Shown: positions 21,725-32,420 of the stretch, piece after piece
How positions within the stretch are numbered: the first letter of the stretch is position 1
Layout of the letters: each line of letters starts with the position of its first letter
Assembly (NCBI GenBank): GCA_900618795.1
Contig: UYJD01000006.1
Span: 726,785 to 790,784, forward strand
DNA from: Cyanodermella asteris
Taxonomy: Eukaryota; Ascomycota; Lecanoromycetes; Ostropales; Stictidaceae
Length of the DNA stretch: 64,000 nt
Reading direction: 5' to 3'
Program-made: the position numbers and the translations under genes
Notes under the pieces: model-generated
The model's input: only the letters and a program-made list of their open reading frames with translations
The model's database searches: none
What the model was told of the DNA's origin: nothing

Positions 21725-24700
21725 GCTCGCCTATGCAGGGCTAGCAGTACTATCTGTCCAGGAAGAGAGGGAAATGTGTTGCCGTCATTGCTAGTCGTAG
21801 GGGCAGACACGGCACGCAGCGGAGCGATCGATGTCAAGAGCGACTGGTGGAGTGTCGGGGATCGGTAGGGTACATGGGGTACTGTACAAGGTCGCTAGGA
21901 TGAACGAGTGGAGGGCAGACTAGTCTTGAGGCTCGGAATAGGGCAGGATGGTGTGACAGCAAAGACAGCGGGAAGTGGAGCTTGAAGGTTGCGGGTGCTG
22001 GTGTCATATACAACGCTCCACGAGATGACAGTCAGACGGAGAAGAGTTCTCGGCTTTGAGATTTGTTAGACATTTGGGGGCGATCGGGGGGAAGGGCTAG
22101 CGTGGTACGAAGAAGATACAATCGGCACGCTGCTCATCAGCGGTCAAGGGGGATCATCGTTATCGAAGCCTCGTACAGGCTCTCACAGATCTTGGGCGCT
22201 TTCTGGTTAGAAGCATACCGACTCATGCGACGCCCAAGCTGACCAACCGGCAGCTCACGTTTGATCGGCTACCAAGGCTGCCAGGCTGCCCGAGTGCATG
22301 GAGCCCGTACAATGATGCACCCTGGCCGTGCTGAAACACGCCATGACAGGCGAACCATGTGCAGAAACGGGGGACGACTGTCGTATTGGTTCAAGCACAG
22401 ACCGAGCAGGCTGACCAGTAGCCGGTGCCCGACGGTAGTTAGTGTAAGGCGATCACTTTTTCTTGCGCTCCAGCAGACAGCCCTGTACCAGAGTTTCGAC
22501 GACCGGAGGATTATGTGAAGCAGAGTTTCGAAGGAGTCGTCACAGTGTGTGCTGCCACCCAGCTCGCGGCATATCTCGTTTCGAAGTTGCGCAAATCGCG
22601 GCATCCATCGTCTCGCAGCAGCCTGTCACGCACGGGCGAAGGATGAAGGTTTCGGTGCTGCATCTGTTTCTCAGAAGAGCGTGCTTGCTTGAGACGGCCA
22701 GCACGTTCTTCTGCTGCTTGCTGCTTTGGGCATCGCGGAAATCCTTCGATCCTTCGCCATGCGGACTCCGTGATGCTGTCCGTCCTCATTCGACCACGCC
22801 CTGGCTTCTTCCCATCTTCGAATGTCGATCCCTCTTGCAGAAATTTCCATTCCACGTTGCTGCTTACCATTGCTGCATCAGCCGTGTCTTGGAACTTGAA
22901 CCTTCGGCCCAAAGCGGGAATTTTCTCTGCTCATCATCGCGTGTAGCTCTGCCTGCTGCTTTCCGTGCCTCGCCAGCTGATGAAGTATCATATCCCATTC
23001 CAGCCACTCTCCCTTGCCAACCACCGAAGTGTCGGTTTGCTGTCTCACTCGTTAGAGCTCCGGAGACAGACAATTGAGCTGAGGGCATAATGCCATCAAG
23101 ACAGGTCAGCTTGAGCACGGTGCATTAGTAAGCATTCCACATTCGACAACATCTACACACTTCCACAAAACTGTACGTAAACGGCAAGCACATGTTTTAC
23201 ATTTGCCTACTGGTTTCTGTGTTGCCTCTATTTAGTCAAGGGACCCTTGGCACGCATCGTCGGCTCAGCCTGCCTACAAGTATGTACTAGTATTGGCACG
23301 CGACCCCGACGTTGCACGGGCGCATTATTATGCCTTTTGTGCCCGCTATGGAACCAGCATCTGCGTACACAACTAAATCCGATGCGTCTCTCTCTGGTCG
23401 CATCCCGTCCATCTCGAAAGAAGCTTCGAAGTTAATAATCCTCGTGGCGCACATAGTTGTGCATTCCAAAGTACGCGTTGCATAGGAAAAGTGAATCTCC
23501 TGAGGACTTTCCACAAAGGCTTAATTTCGATAAGTGAAAGTTTGTCACTCTTGGCAGTGGCTTTGCATGGCTTGCAAACTTCGTCAGCGTCGGCAAATAT
23601 AGATCATGATAGAATCCTGTGCATCTACATACGCCGTCCCTCGCCGGCTCATCAACCGGTCAGCATACATACCCTTGCGACGGTCGGGACTTGTAGGCTA
23701 GCTCATCAGCGAGCAAAACTCAAAACACGAGGAGGCTGCATAGAACCCCTGCCGAATATCAGCCAAAGTCGTAGCTATGCGTTCGCATCATCTTTCTCGT
23801 CTCATCATTCCCGACGCAGCTGTTACAGCACTGTTTACGAACAACTCATCTTCCCTGTTGACGACTCTTCCTGCTTACCCATCCTGACCTCCGACTCGTG
23901 ACTTTAACACTCGTACGAGGCACGAACAAATTCCCCTTAATGCCAGCGGATGAAAGTCTTGTTGCATCCGATTCTTGGCGCCCGTTTACCGAGCGGGTGA
24001 CCCTTTTTACCGGCGCTATTGCTCACTTATTTCATAGCGCAATTGAATATTTTAAATTTGTCAGTTATTATCAATCAAGGAGTTATCTTAGCCTATCTTT
24101 TGCTGCCTTAGAAGACCTATTCTGAGTGTGCCGAGCGCGTCCGGCGATAGCATCATGACTTTCGTTTAGCTGGCCTTACATAGCCTGACAGCTGCAGGTC
24201 TCTCAATCTTTCCCGCTCCTTTCGCAAGGCTGCGTGCGTCGTGCAAACTCAATAATCCAAATCCCGGCATTATTTGTGCTCCCAGATGATTTCAAATTGA
24301 CGGACCGGGAACCCCCTTAGCCTCAGGCTGAGATCGTGTCACACAAGCCTTCATGTTTTCCCCTGTTTTCGAGACCCAAACGTGCCACGTGTCGCACGCT
24401 TCTTTGCACGATTTTGGCTTATAAACTTTTCTCATTTCTTGCTTGCAGCCCCTGTCGTGCCAAATGTGGAGCGAGCGATTTGTGATGACAAGGGGACTTT
24501 TTTTTTTTATCTGGCGAGGTACGTGCATGGCCGGCTACAGCAGGAACCCGTTTCTGGGGTGTGTGACGACAAAAAAAGCTAAACCAGGGTTTTGTCGCAT
24601 GGTTTGTGTCGGGGATGTGTCTTGCTGTGGTCCGTCTAGATGTGTCGAATGAAGCCTGGCTTGAGGGAATTGAGGAGAATTTTTGTGTTGTGTCGCACTT

Positions 24701-25031
24701 GTGTTTCTTTGCCTGCTCTGCTATTGTACCGATTGCGAGACCCGGGTCATCCGTGCAACAGTCGACTCGAGAAAATAGCTCAACAAGCATCAGAGCTTTC
24801 AGAAGCGTGATGAGACCGCACGTGCTTGGCTCAAATGTGTATGTTGCCCCTAGGAAAATCGTATCTCGTAAAGTGAGAAAGTATTGTCCAGGCACAACGT
24901 CTCTCCATTCAGATGAATACTCGAAGTTGATACCCCAAATGCTGCGTCAGCCTTCTATAAATACAATTCTCTATTCTACAAGCTCAAACCCCACCCCTGG
25001 ACGTTCATCGCACAGTCTCTTTGCCCTCAAG
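21725..25031. other. 3.3-kb intergenic stretch, no supported gene
   Basis: There is no recognisable gene. ORFs at 22463-23077, 23491-23901 and 24606-25187 (plus) and 24895-24419 (minus) are rich in Ser, Arg and Cys and show no motif. A more AT-rich patch lies at about 24010-24130 and might be an old mobile-element relic, though no ends are visible. A T(10) run lies near 24490. Confidence 0.5.
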
Positions 25032-25790
25032 CTACTGCTCCTGCTTCCCCAACACCTCCCTCGCCCTCCTCTCAAAGGCCTCCACAATCTTACCCGCCAC
25101 ACTCGGCGCCAACGCCTGACTCGCCGCAGCATAAATCGGATTCTTCCAATCCACCTCAATCACAAGACTGACATCAGTGCGTGGTAAACTCGGAATCTCT
25201 CCTTCACCCAAATTCGGTTGCCCGTGCTTCTCGACGCTGACCTCGCTCGGGTGCGTCTGCCCCGATGCGACCTCTGGGTGCTTCTCCGCCGGCTTGTAGT
25301 CGTACGCCTTGAGCGACCAGCGGGTGCGCAGGCTCTTGAACAGATCGTTGCTCGTCTGCCCGGTTCGTGAGCTGTCGCTGCTGTAGTGTGCTAGATCCGA
25401 TGCGGGGATGCTGGTGTTGGCGTCCCCCGAGACGGCTTCGACGAGGGTTTCGGGGACGCAGTAGACGCGGGAGAGGAAGCTTTCGGAGAACCCACCGTAG
25501 CCGATGCTGAGGGTTGCGGTCGAAGGCCATTTTTGGCCGTTTTGGTCCGGGGCGGACCAGGTTTGCACGGCGGCGGAGCTGCAGTAGGGGATGTAGTTGG
25601 GGTACTCTGAGATGTCGGAGATGAGCTTGTAGAGGTCAGATGTCCGGTATGGGAGCGTTCGGGTTGCGTGGAGGGTCAGAGGTGCGGATGCGTTTTGAAA
25701 GAACGTGCGTCGGTGAGGGAGCGTGAAGCCAATGCAATTGTCATGAAAAAGGTGGGTTGTGGGACGGATGAGAAGCCTTGGTTGAGCCAT
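25032..25790 (-). CDS. COQ10: coenzyme Q-binding protein COQ10 (START domain), mitochondrial
   Basis: COQ10 is a START/polyketide-cyclase-fold protein of the mitochondrial inner membrane that binds coenzyme Q and is needed for its function in respiration and efficient synthesis. The 252-residue protein starts with an Arg/His-rich presequence. The hallmark segments follow: RTLPYRTSDLYKLISDISEY, PNYIPYCSSAAVQTW, LSIGYGGFSESFLSRV, and the C-terminal VIEVDWKNPIYAAASQAL with VAGKIVEAFERRA. A longer-than-usual insert (about 120-185, SGDANTSIPASDLAHYSSDS onward) is typical of filamentous fungi. Single exon. Confidence 0.9.
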   Translation of the reverse strand: MAQPRLLIRPTTHLFHDNCIGFTLPHRRTFFQNASAPLTLHATRTLPYRTSDLYKLISDISEYPNYIPYCSSAAVQTWSAPDQNGQKWPSTATLSIGYGGFSESFLSRVYCVPETLVEAVSGDANTSIPASDLAHYSSDSSRTGQTSNDLFKSLRTRWSLKAYDYKPAEKHPEVASGQTHPSEVSVEKHGQPNLGEGEIPSLPRTDVSLVIEVDWKNPIYAAASQALAPSVAGKIVEAFERRAREVLGKQEQ

Positions 25791-27231
25791 GACAATGGAG
25801 CAAATGTTGTATCAAAATGCCTTCCTGATAATGCAGTCTGCCAGTTGAGTTGGAGAATGTAGATCAATCAGATGTGGACGCCAGATTGCTGATGCGGAGG
25901 TGCAATAATGATTGAGCGCAAATGATCTGATTTTAGCAAAGTAGTGACTGAACCAATAATTTAGAGCGAGGGTCGATTGAGCATCGCAATGATGGACGGG
26001 CAAAGTCAACATCGAAGGCGCCATGACCTGAACTTTATTCTTTTTCCTCTTTTGGCTTAGTGCCTTGTCCAACTTCACGACCACGCCATGAATCTGAAGG
26101 TCTCCATGTTAACGCGGAATTTGCAAGTTGATGAGATATCTTTCTCTGCAATGTTGTCAGTCAGCTTATATGTCACATGTCGCTGTTCACAGCTTTGCGA
26201 GCTCAGCATCTGTACAAGTGAGCTCGAAGCCAAGACCAAGCATGATCAATCTCTCATGTCATCTCGCAATGCTCTTATAGACTCCACAAAGCCAATATCT
26301 ACCAATAATCAACTGATTATCCACACATTGTCTTTCCAGTCATGTCATAGCTTCGAGATCTTTTTCGTGTGGCGCGAGTTACGCGCTTCTACCTTCGTCA
26401 TGGCTCTCAAGCCGCACCACTATGCTCGTGCCTTCCCCATCTCCAACCCACCCACATTCAGTCCGGAGCGCTTTCCTCCCATAGTAATTGCACAGTTACC
26501 GCCGTTCCCGATCCCCACATCCGCTGGTCTGGCCGAACAAAGGAATGCAAAAGAAGATTGCAGCTCTATGCCCTGAATGACTCAGGCCGAACCGTGGATC
26601 GACCAACGGTGGAAAAAAGACCTATAAAAGAGAAAATTGGCCCCCAGCAGGAATCGAACCGCAAACTCAGCAGCAAACGCGCGTCTCGGTCATACTGTCT
26701 TTCAAGTAATACCCTTTGTGACATGTGACGATGTTATCATCGCAAGCGATTCTTCGTGCGTCCTCGAGGCACGAACACGGTGCAACTTGTTCTTCAATAT
26801 ATACCTTGGATATCCAGGCGGTCCAAGTCCTGAGCAATTACGCAATGATGGAGAAACAAGTGCACAGAGGGAATTGAAGCAGGCGCGCAAGAGGAGACCG
26901 ATGATGAAAAGGCGGCTGGTACAGTACTTCGCTGTCTCTGATGGCTTGCAGACTGCTGCCGGACGTCACACTCTGATGGTCGCACACCGAAGTCTCGAGG
27001 GAAAGGAGGGTTGTATACTATGAACATGAGCAGACATCGCAGACTACAGCTATACACGCTGTGCATGCCCCTGGGCGCTGGCAGGTTTAATTTGCGACTC
27101 ACGGGCATGCTGCCAACCATGTTGGAGCCCTCGACGCGACACGCAGGGCTCCGCCACCCAAATATGTAAGTTCAACTGCAATTCAGGACAACATCTTTTA
27201 CCTTAAGGAACAGATACCGTTAGAGTCTCTA
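25791..27231. other. intergenic, no supported gene; tRNA-like 3' end at 26640-26665
   Basis: About 1.4 kb. A minus-strand stretch at 26637-26663 looks like a tRNA T-loop and acceptor end (GGTTCGATTCCTGC then GGGGGCCA), but the 5' half is absent and the T stem pairs poorly. A short plus-strand ORF beginning ATGGCTCTCAAGCC at 26400 (58 codons) has a good start context but no recognisable content. Confidence 0.4.
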
Positions 27232-27807
27232 TCATAACGTCCCATGGGCTATACTACTCGCCATATAGGCCCTTGTCGCCGCTCCATACGAACCCGAATT
27301 CACCGCGGCAGCAACTTGCAAATCCCCTCCCCCATTCGAAATATAGTTCGTCCCCTCAATCAACGTCGTCCCAATCGTCCCCGCAAGCACATACGGGTTC
27401 GTGCCCAAAGCTTGCTGTTGCTGTGTCGAGGCCCCGGCCGAACTCTGCGAAGCTGACCGCCCATGGTTTCCGTTCGCGCCTCCCGCAACTCGCGCGTCGG
27501 CGGCTTGTATTCCGTTCCGGGCGAGGAAGTTATAGCGATCGCTGCGGGAGCTGCTCTGGCTTCTTCGGGGCGATGAGGACGATGCGGGTCGAAGGCCTCG
27601 GGGTGAGGGCGTGCGGAGAGCGGAGTCAGAGGCGGTGTCTCCCGTGGGAAGGTTGATTACCGGGTGAGCGTTGCTCGGTTTCCGGCGACCTGTAGTTGGG
27701 GCGCTGCTTGATTGAGGAGTTGACGGTGTATGAGTATTTGAATTGGATTCATTCGCGTCCGGATCGAAAGAATCGACTCGTTTCGTTTTGGACAAGGTAG
27801 CGCCCAT
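27232..27807 (-). CDS. hypothetical protein with N-terminal MGATLSK (possible myristoylation)
   Basis: A 191-residue single-exon protein. It begins MGATLSKTKR, with Gly2 and a basic stretch of the kind accepted by N-myristoyltransferase, suggesting membrane attachment (inference). The middle is disordered and rich in Ser, Pro, Asn and Gln. The C-terminus (TNPYVLAGTIGTTLIEGTNY, SYGAATRAYMASSIAHGTL) is more ordered and Gly/Ala-rich. I do not recognise the family. Confidence 0.6.
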   Translation of the reverse strand: MGATLSKTKRVDSFDPDANESNSNTHTPSTPQSSSAPTTGRRKPSNAHPVINLPTGDTASDSALRTPSPRGLRPASSSSPRRSQSSSRSDRYNFLARNGIQAADARVAGGANGNHGRSASQSSAGASTQQQQALGTNPYVLAGTIGTTLIEGTNYISNGGGDLQVAAAVNSGSYGAATRAYMASSIAHGTL

Positions 27808-28562
27808 GTCTCCTGATGATTACACGAGGGAGAAACGGATGAAAAGTGTGAGAAATGGATGCGCACAACGACAGATTCGAGACAAAATCTTCGTAAAGTG
27901 AGAAGAGATGGATGGGGCAAGTTCATAACATTCTGCAGCCTAGGTCAGCTGCACTTGGGCTGCGCCATAGCTATTTGGGGGCGCCTTGGGGGCTGAGTCT
28001 GCCGTGGCAAGGCCCGGAGGCGGCGTAGCTTCGTGTAGGGTCACATAAAGACGGAATGACCAATTGAAAGCTCTTTGCAGCAGCGCTCGTAATCCAAACT
28101 CGAGGATCCGTTGAAATTGCTTGGTGCATAGCTAGCTGTCTTGGATTCGTAAATGGGGATTGCCTACTTACCGTCGACTGAGCATCAAAAGTCGACACGC
28201 GATATCAAACTTATGTCAGCCTTCCTGAACCATGACTATTCAAGTGATTGTCAAAGACAACTCAGACGGTCATTGAGCTGTTTGATTTTAATATCGGGCA
28301 AGTTCTCGCAGACCACTTACTCGTGCCGTCAATCAAGACTTCGGCCGGGCGTCCGAACGGGGGACTTGTTAATAGTTGAGTCGTGGACTAGCAGGTCGCC
28401 GTGAGCCATGAAGGGGAGAATTCATATTCACGCGCTGCGCTGTTAATTTTCTCTAAGCAATGCTATGCCAACATACTTGCCTTGTTCAATAAGAATTGGT
28501 CTCGATAGACCTCAATATTCGCCGCGAAGCGTTAGTTCTAATGTACAGCGTATACGAAACGT
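27808..28562. other. intergenic, no supported gene
   Basis: A 755-bp spacer between the Gly2 protein gene start and the 3' end of mevalonate kinase. No motif-bearing ORF is present. Confidence 0.5.
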
Positions 28563-30044
28563 TCATCGCCAATACTTCCAATCCTCCCTCTTCTCTCTAA
28601 CGCCCACGCCAACAAGTCTATCCAGTTCTGTCACGCCCTCTGCCTTGAGGAACTTGTCTTGATCAATCTCCTCGCCACCTTCCTCGTCAGTGCCATTATG
28701 TAGGACAGCCGGCCAGAGGATGCCAACGCCGTCGCCTCCCAGCACAGTGTCGAAAATCTCGAATCCCTCAGCTTCGAGATTCTTCTGCAGTGTCTTCAGT
28801 TCGGTTCTGGAGTGCCCGGGCCTCAGCAGAGTAATCGCGCAGCCTCCGCCACCCGCCCCTGTAAGCTTCGTCCATCCCAGGCCGGATTCGTTGACGAGAT
28901 CCTTTACACGTTCCAGCTTCGGGTGACTGACGCCAAGTGACGAAAGCAGACCATGATTCAGGTCAAATAGCTGCCCAAGAGACTGGACACTTTCGGGTTC
29001 CTCCTCGTCAAAGTTCTCCTGCCGCACAATGCTAACAGCAGATTCCGTCACTTTGTCAATTGCGTCCAACACACAGTTCGTCACCGCTGGCTGACTCTTT
29101 TTCAAAGCGCCAACTTTGGCAACCTCCGCTGCAGTGATTTTTGGCTGTTTTGTGTCAACCAGAAGAAGCTGGAGCTCCGGAAAGTCGCGCATGCGATGCA
29201 CGGTCGGCGGCTTGGCATAGTCTTCGCGCTTGAAGATGACTGCCTTGCCCCCTGAGGCAACCGTATTGTCCACGCCAGATGGATTACCATGAAGTATCAT
29301 CTCGAAGACAAACGCCCAGCGGTTAATTCTCTCGACCTGTATCGCTGCTTCCTCCTCCGGTTGATCGGGATGTGGTCCAGAAAGAGCATGCAACTGCTTC
29401 AGAAGGGCGGAACTCACACAGACGGCGATGCTTGCAGAAGACCCGAGTCCAGCTCCGATCGGTATTGTTGACCGCAAAGTGTAGGAGCAGCCGGGAAAAT
29501 TAGGTGTTCCGAGGGAACAGAACAAGTAGAGGAAGCCAGATGCAGCGTTCTGGTGGACCTTGCGCTGTCCTTCTGGCGCGGAGGGAGAGATATTCGCGAG
29601 ATGGGGGTCCAATGACTTGACGAGGTCATCGTCGAGCGCAGTCACGAGATCATAGTAGGAGCGCTTCTTGCCCGCAGCCTGGAATACAGACCAAGGGAGG
29701 TCACTGATCTTCCACGTATGATCGAGTCCAACGTCAGGAAATCGGAGAGTAATTGTTCGTCGAGATTTTGACAATGCTGTCACCAAGAGATATGACCGTA
29801 ATGATATTGATGCTGCCATTGCAGCCTTGCCGTGCACAACCGCATGCTCCCCAAAGACAATGACCTTGCCGGGCGCCGATGTCATAAATGCCGGCATCAT
29901 TGGTGACGATTGCCTTCGTTCAGGGTTGCCCGGTCTCAGAGAGAGGCCATTGACACGCTTGTGGACTCTATTGCCGTTCATGTATGGCTCGGCGTCTGAA
30001 TCCACCGCCGTCGTCTCTGAGCCTTGTCTAGACCTCCCAGGCAT
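28563..30044 (-). CDS. ERG12: mevalonate kinase
   Basis: This enzyme phosphorylates mevalonate with ATP to 5-phosphomevalonate, an early cytosolic step towards sterols, dolichol, coenzyme Q side chains and prenyl groups. Of 493 residues, the enzyme proper starts near 51 (MPAFMTSAPGKVIVFGEHAV, with the GHMP Lys at 60). The GHMP ATP loop PIGAGLGSSAS lies at 195-205, the substrate-site HGNPSGVDN with the catalytic Asp at about 252-260, and the C-terminal KLTGAGGGGCAITLL motif at about 385-400. The 50-residue N-terminal extension (MPGRSRQGSETT onward) is low-complexity; translation from the internal MPAF is possible. It is divergent from the Ste24 gene across 514 bp. Confidence 0.95.
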   Translation of the reverse strand: MPGRSRQGSETTAVDSDAEPYMNGNRVHKRVNGLSLRPGNPERRQSSPMMPAFMTSAPGKVIVFGEHAVVHGKAAMAASISLRSYLLVTALSKSRRTITLRFPDVGLDHTWKISDLPWSVFQAAGKKRSYYDLVTALDDDLVKSLDPHLANISPSAPEGQRKVHQNAASGFLYLFCSLGTPNFPGCSYTLRSTIPIGAGLGSSASIAVCVSSALLKQLHALSGPHPDQPEEEAAIQVERINRWAFVFEMILHGNPSGVDNTVASGGKAVIFKREDYAKPPTVHRMRDFPELQLLLVDTKQPKITAAEVAKVGALKKSQPAVTNCVLDAIDKVTESAVSIVRQENFDEEEPESVQSLGQLFDLNHGLLSSLGVSHPKLERVKDLVNESGLGWTKLTGAGGGGCAITLLRPGHSRTELKTLQKNLEAEGFEIFDTVLGGDGVGILWPAVLHNGTDEEGGEEIDQDKFLKAEGVTELDRLVGVGVREKREDWKYWR

Positions 30045-30558
30045 TGTTGAAAGCCTCCTCAGATTGTCGCCAGCTCCACCTTCTGAATTTGTAACAGCAC
30101 GGTCGTTGACGAAGTGAGACTGATGTAGTGGACTTGGGGACCGGCCAAATCACTGTCGGAGTTCCAGAGGTCTCAATTGAAGCTCCAATCAGGCTGCGTT
30201 GAGGTATTATGCAGGGGCAGCGGTACTATTTGCGGAAGCTGCTCCTTGCAGAACGTTGGTCAGAGTTGAGGGCGATCGTCAGCTCGCGCTTTGTGATGCG
30301 ATTGTTTCACTACCGAATATGAACTCCCTGCTCTTGACTCTATCTTCCAATTGCATTTCAGTGTGAATCAGGAACATGGCGGGGAGGAGGGGAGCTCGTG
30401 CTTCAAGAAACAATGGAACGGCTCTGGCGGAGTTGGCGGCCGTCTGACCGGAAGCAAAACAGCAATGATCAGGCAACTTGAATCGTCCAAACGTGGCCGC
30501 TTTCACCTTCGTCATCAGCCGCACTTGAACCCGCGGCATTTCACCCTCCCACACCACC
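30045..30558. promoter_or_regulatory. shared divergent promoter region of mevalonate kinase and Ste24
   Basis: A 514-bp spacer separates the two divergent start codons, so both promoters must be here or overlap. I see no clear TATA box. Minus ORF 30596-30279 is not supported as a gene. Confidence 0.5.
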
Positions 30559-31993
30559 ATGGATTTCCTACAGGTACGTGTATTTCCATCTCCCACACAA
30601 ATACTCCATCCGTGATGCTAACAGAGCCTCACAGCGCCTCGCGCGCTTTCTGGACCGCCCACTCTTTCCATGGAAGAAGCTGATTGTCGGCTTCTCCCTC
30701 GGCCACTTTCTCTTTGAGAACTTCCTTTCATTCCGCCAGTACAGCGTCCTCCAGCGGACGAAGCCTCCAAAGACGCTCGAGAACGAGATCGATCAAGCTA
30801 CATTCGACAAGTCACAGGCCTACGGCCGCGCAAAGTCTCAGTTCGGCTTCGTCTCCGGCCTCTACAATCAGATTCAAAACCTCGGTATCGTCTATTACGA
30901 TGTTCTCCCCAAGCTCTGGGCTGTCTCCGGCGTCTGGCTGACGAAGCTCCTGCCTGAGAAATGGCAGGGTGAAATCACCCACACGCTGCTCTTCATCTTT
31001 GCCTTCAACGTCGCCTCAACCCTCCTTAGCCTACCGGTGTCCTACTACAGCACATTCGTCTTGGAAGAGAAGTTTGGCTTCAACAAGCAGACGGTTAAGC
31101 TTTGGCTCGCAGACAAGCTCAAGACACAGGCTCTGATGATTGTCTTCGGTGCTCCCATCTTGAGCGCTTTCCTATGGATCATACAAAAGACGGGCAACCA
31201 ATTCTTCTACTACCTTTGGCTGTTCGTCATGGGTGTACAGGCTTTCATGATCACCATCTACCCTATCGCCATCCTGCCACTGTTCAACAAGCTCACCCCG
31301 CTGGAGGCTGGTCCTCTCAAGACCGGTGTGGAGGACCTGGCAAAGCGTTTGAACTTTCCTCTCAACGAGATGTACGTCATCGATGGCAGCAAACGCTCGG
31401 CTCACAGCAACGCTTATTTCTATGGTCTTCCCTGGAAGAAGCATATTGTGATCTACGACACCTTGATCGAGAAGAGCACGACCGAAGAGGTGGTTGCCGT
31501 TCTGGGACACGAGCTTGGTCATTGGAAGCTGGGTCACACGACCAAGCTGTTTGGCATCGGCCAGTTCCAGATCTTCTACATCTTCGCTCTCTTTTCCGTT
31601 TTCATCAACAACAGATCTTTGTACAACGACTTTGGTTTCCACACGGAGTTCCCGATCATGATTGGTTTCATTCTTTTCGGGGATGCTCAGGCGCCTTTGG
31701 ACACTGTTGTCCAGCTGCTGATGAATATCCTCAGCCGCCGATTCGAGTTCCAGGCGGATGACTTCGCTCGGGGTCTCGGATATTCTACAGACCTCGCCAA
31801 GTCTCTGATCAAGCTTCAAGTGCAGAATCTTAGTACAATGGACGCCGACTGGATGTATGCGTCCTACCATTACTCTCACCCGATTCTTCCGGAACGACTT
31901 GGCGCACTGGGCTGGAAGGGAACACAAAAAGTCACCTCAGGCAAGGAGGCTGACTCCACGAAAGCTGTGAAAGCCGCGGACCGTGAGCTTTGA
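30559..31993 (+). CDS. STE24: CAAX prenyl protease 1 (Ste24)
   Basis: Ste24 is a zinc metalloprotease of the ER and inner nuclear membrane that removes the -AAX of prenylated proteins and cleaves precursors such as a-factor. Exon 1 is only 15 nt (30559-30573, MDFLQ). A 61-nt intron (30574-30634, branch CTAAC) leads to exon 2 (30635-31993), for 457 residues. The HExxH zinc site is HELGH at 297-301 and the third ligand region is RRFEFQADDFARGLGY. Multiple membrane spans are visible (for example LIVGFSLGHFLFENFL and FYYLWLFVMGVQAFMITIY). The C-terminus is slightly extended (KEADSTKAVKAADREL). The divergent neighbour makes precursors of its substrates' prenyl group. Confidence 0.93.
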
Positions 31994-32420
31994 GCTGACT
32001 ATCATGGCTCTGATGAGGTAATCCACAATAAAAGTTATCCGAGTGTTCATACTGTCGTACGATCCGTATAAGCGAGTTTTTGCAGGTTTTTTCGATTCTT
32101 CAACCCCTAACAATCCGCCAGAGGCCGTCGGACCGTCCTCAGGGCATGATTGCATAGCCCGTGTTGAAATCACCTGACCATAATTGATGGTACGTGACGA
32201 GACGGTCTTCACTGGCTATTTCGCGGTATAGCTTTACTGTACTCCTGCCAAGCTTGACGCGGGGCCAGTACTAGCGCCTGCAGCCTTACATACCCGCGAG
32301 GCTGACAGCCTACGCGGCCTTGTGTTATCATGATACTATCGACTACCCACGGACAATACATGACGATATCTCCTGATACATAACTATCGTTGTGGAACAA
32401 TCTCATCATCTATAACCACC
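31994..32420. other. intergenic, no supported gene
   Basis: A 427-bp spacer between Ste24 and the HET-domain gene, both on the plus strand. Nothing is recognisable. Confidence 0.5.

Noticed and set aside
22463-23077. 204-codon plus ORF
   Set aside because: Cys/Ser/Arg-rich composition typical of noncoding frames; no motif; overlapping ORFs of similar quality on the other strand.
26637-26705. tRNA gene on the minus strand (GGTTCGATTCCTGC and GGGGGCCA)
   Set aside because: The T stem pairs in only two of five positions and no matching 5' acceptor or D arm is found within 100 bp, so at most a tRNA-derived fragment.
31172-31927. 251-codon minus ORF
   Set aside because: Antisense shadow of Ste24.
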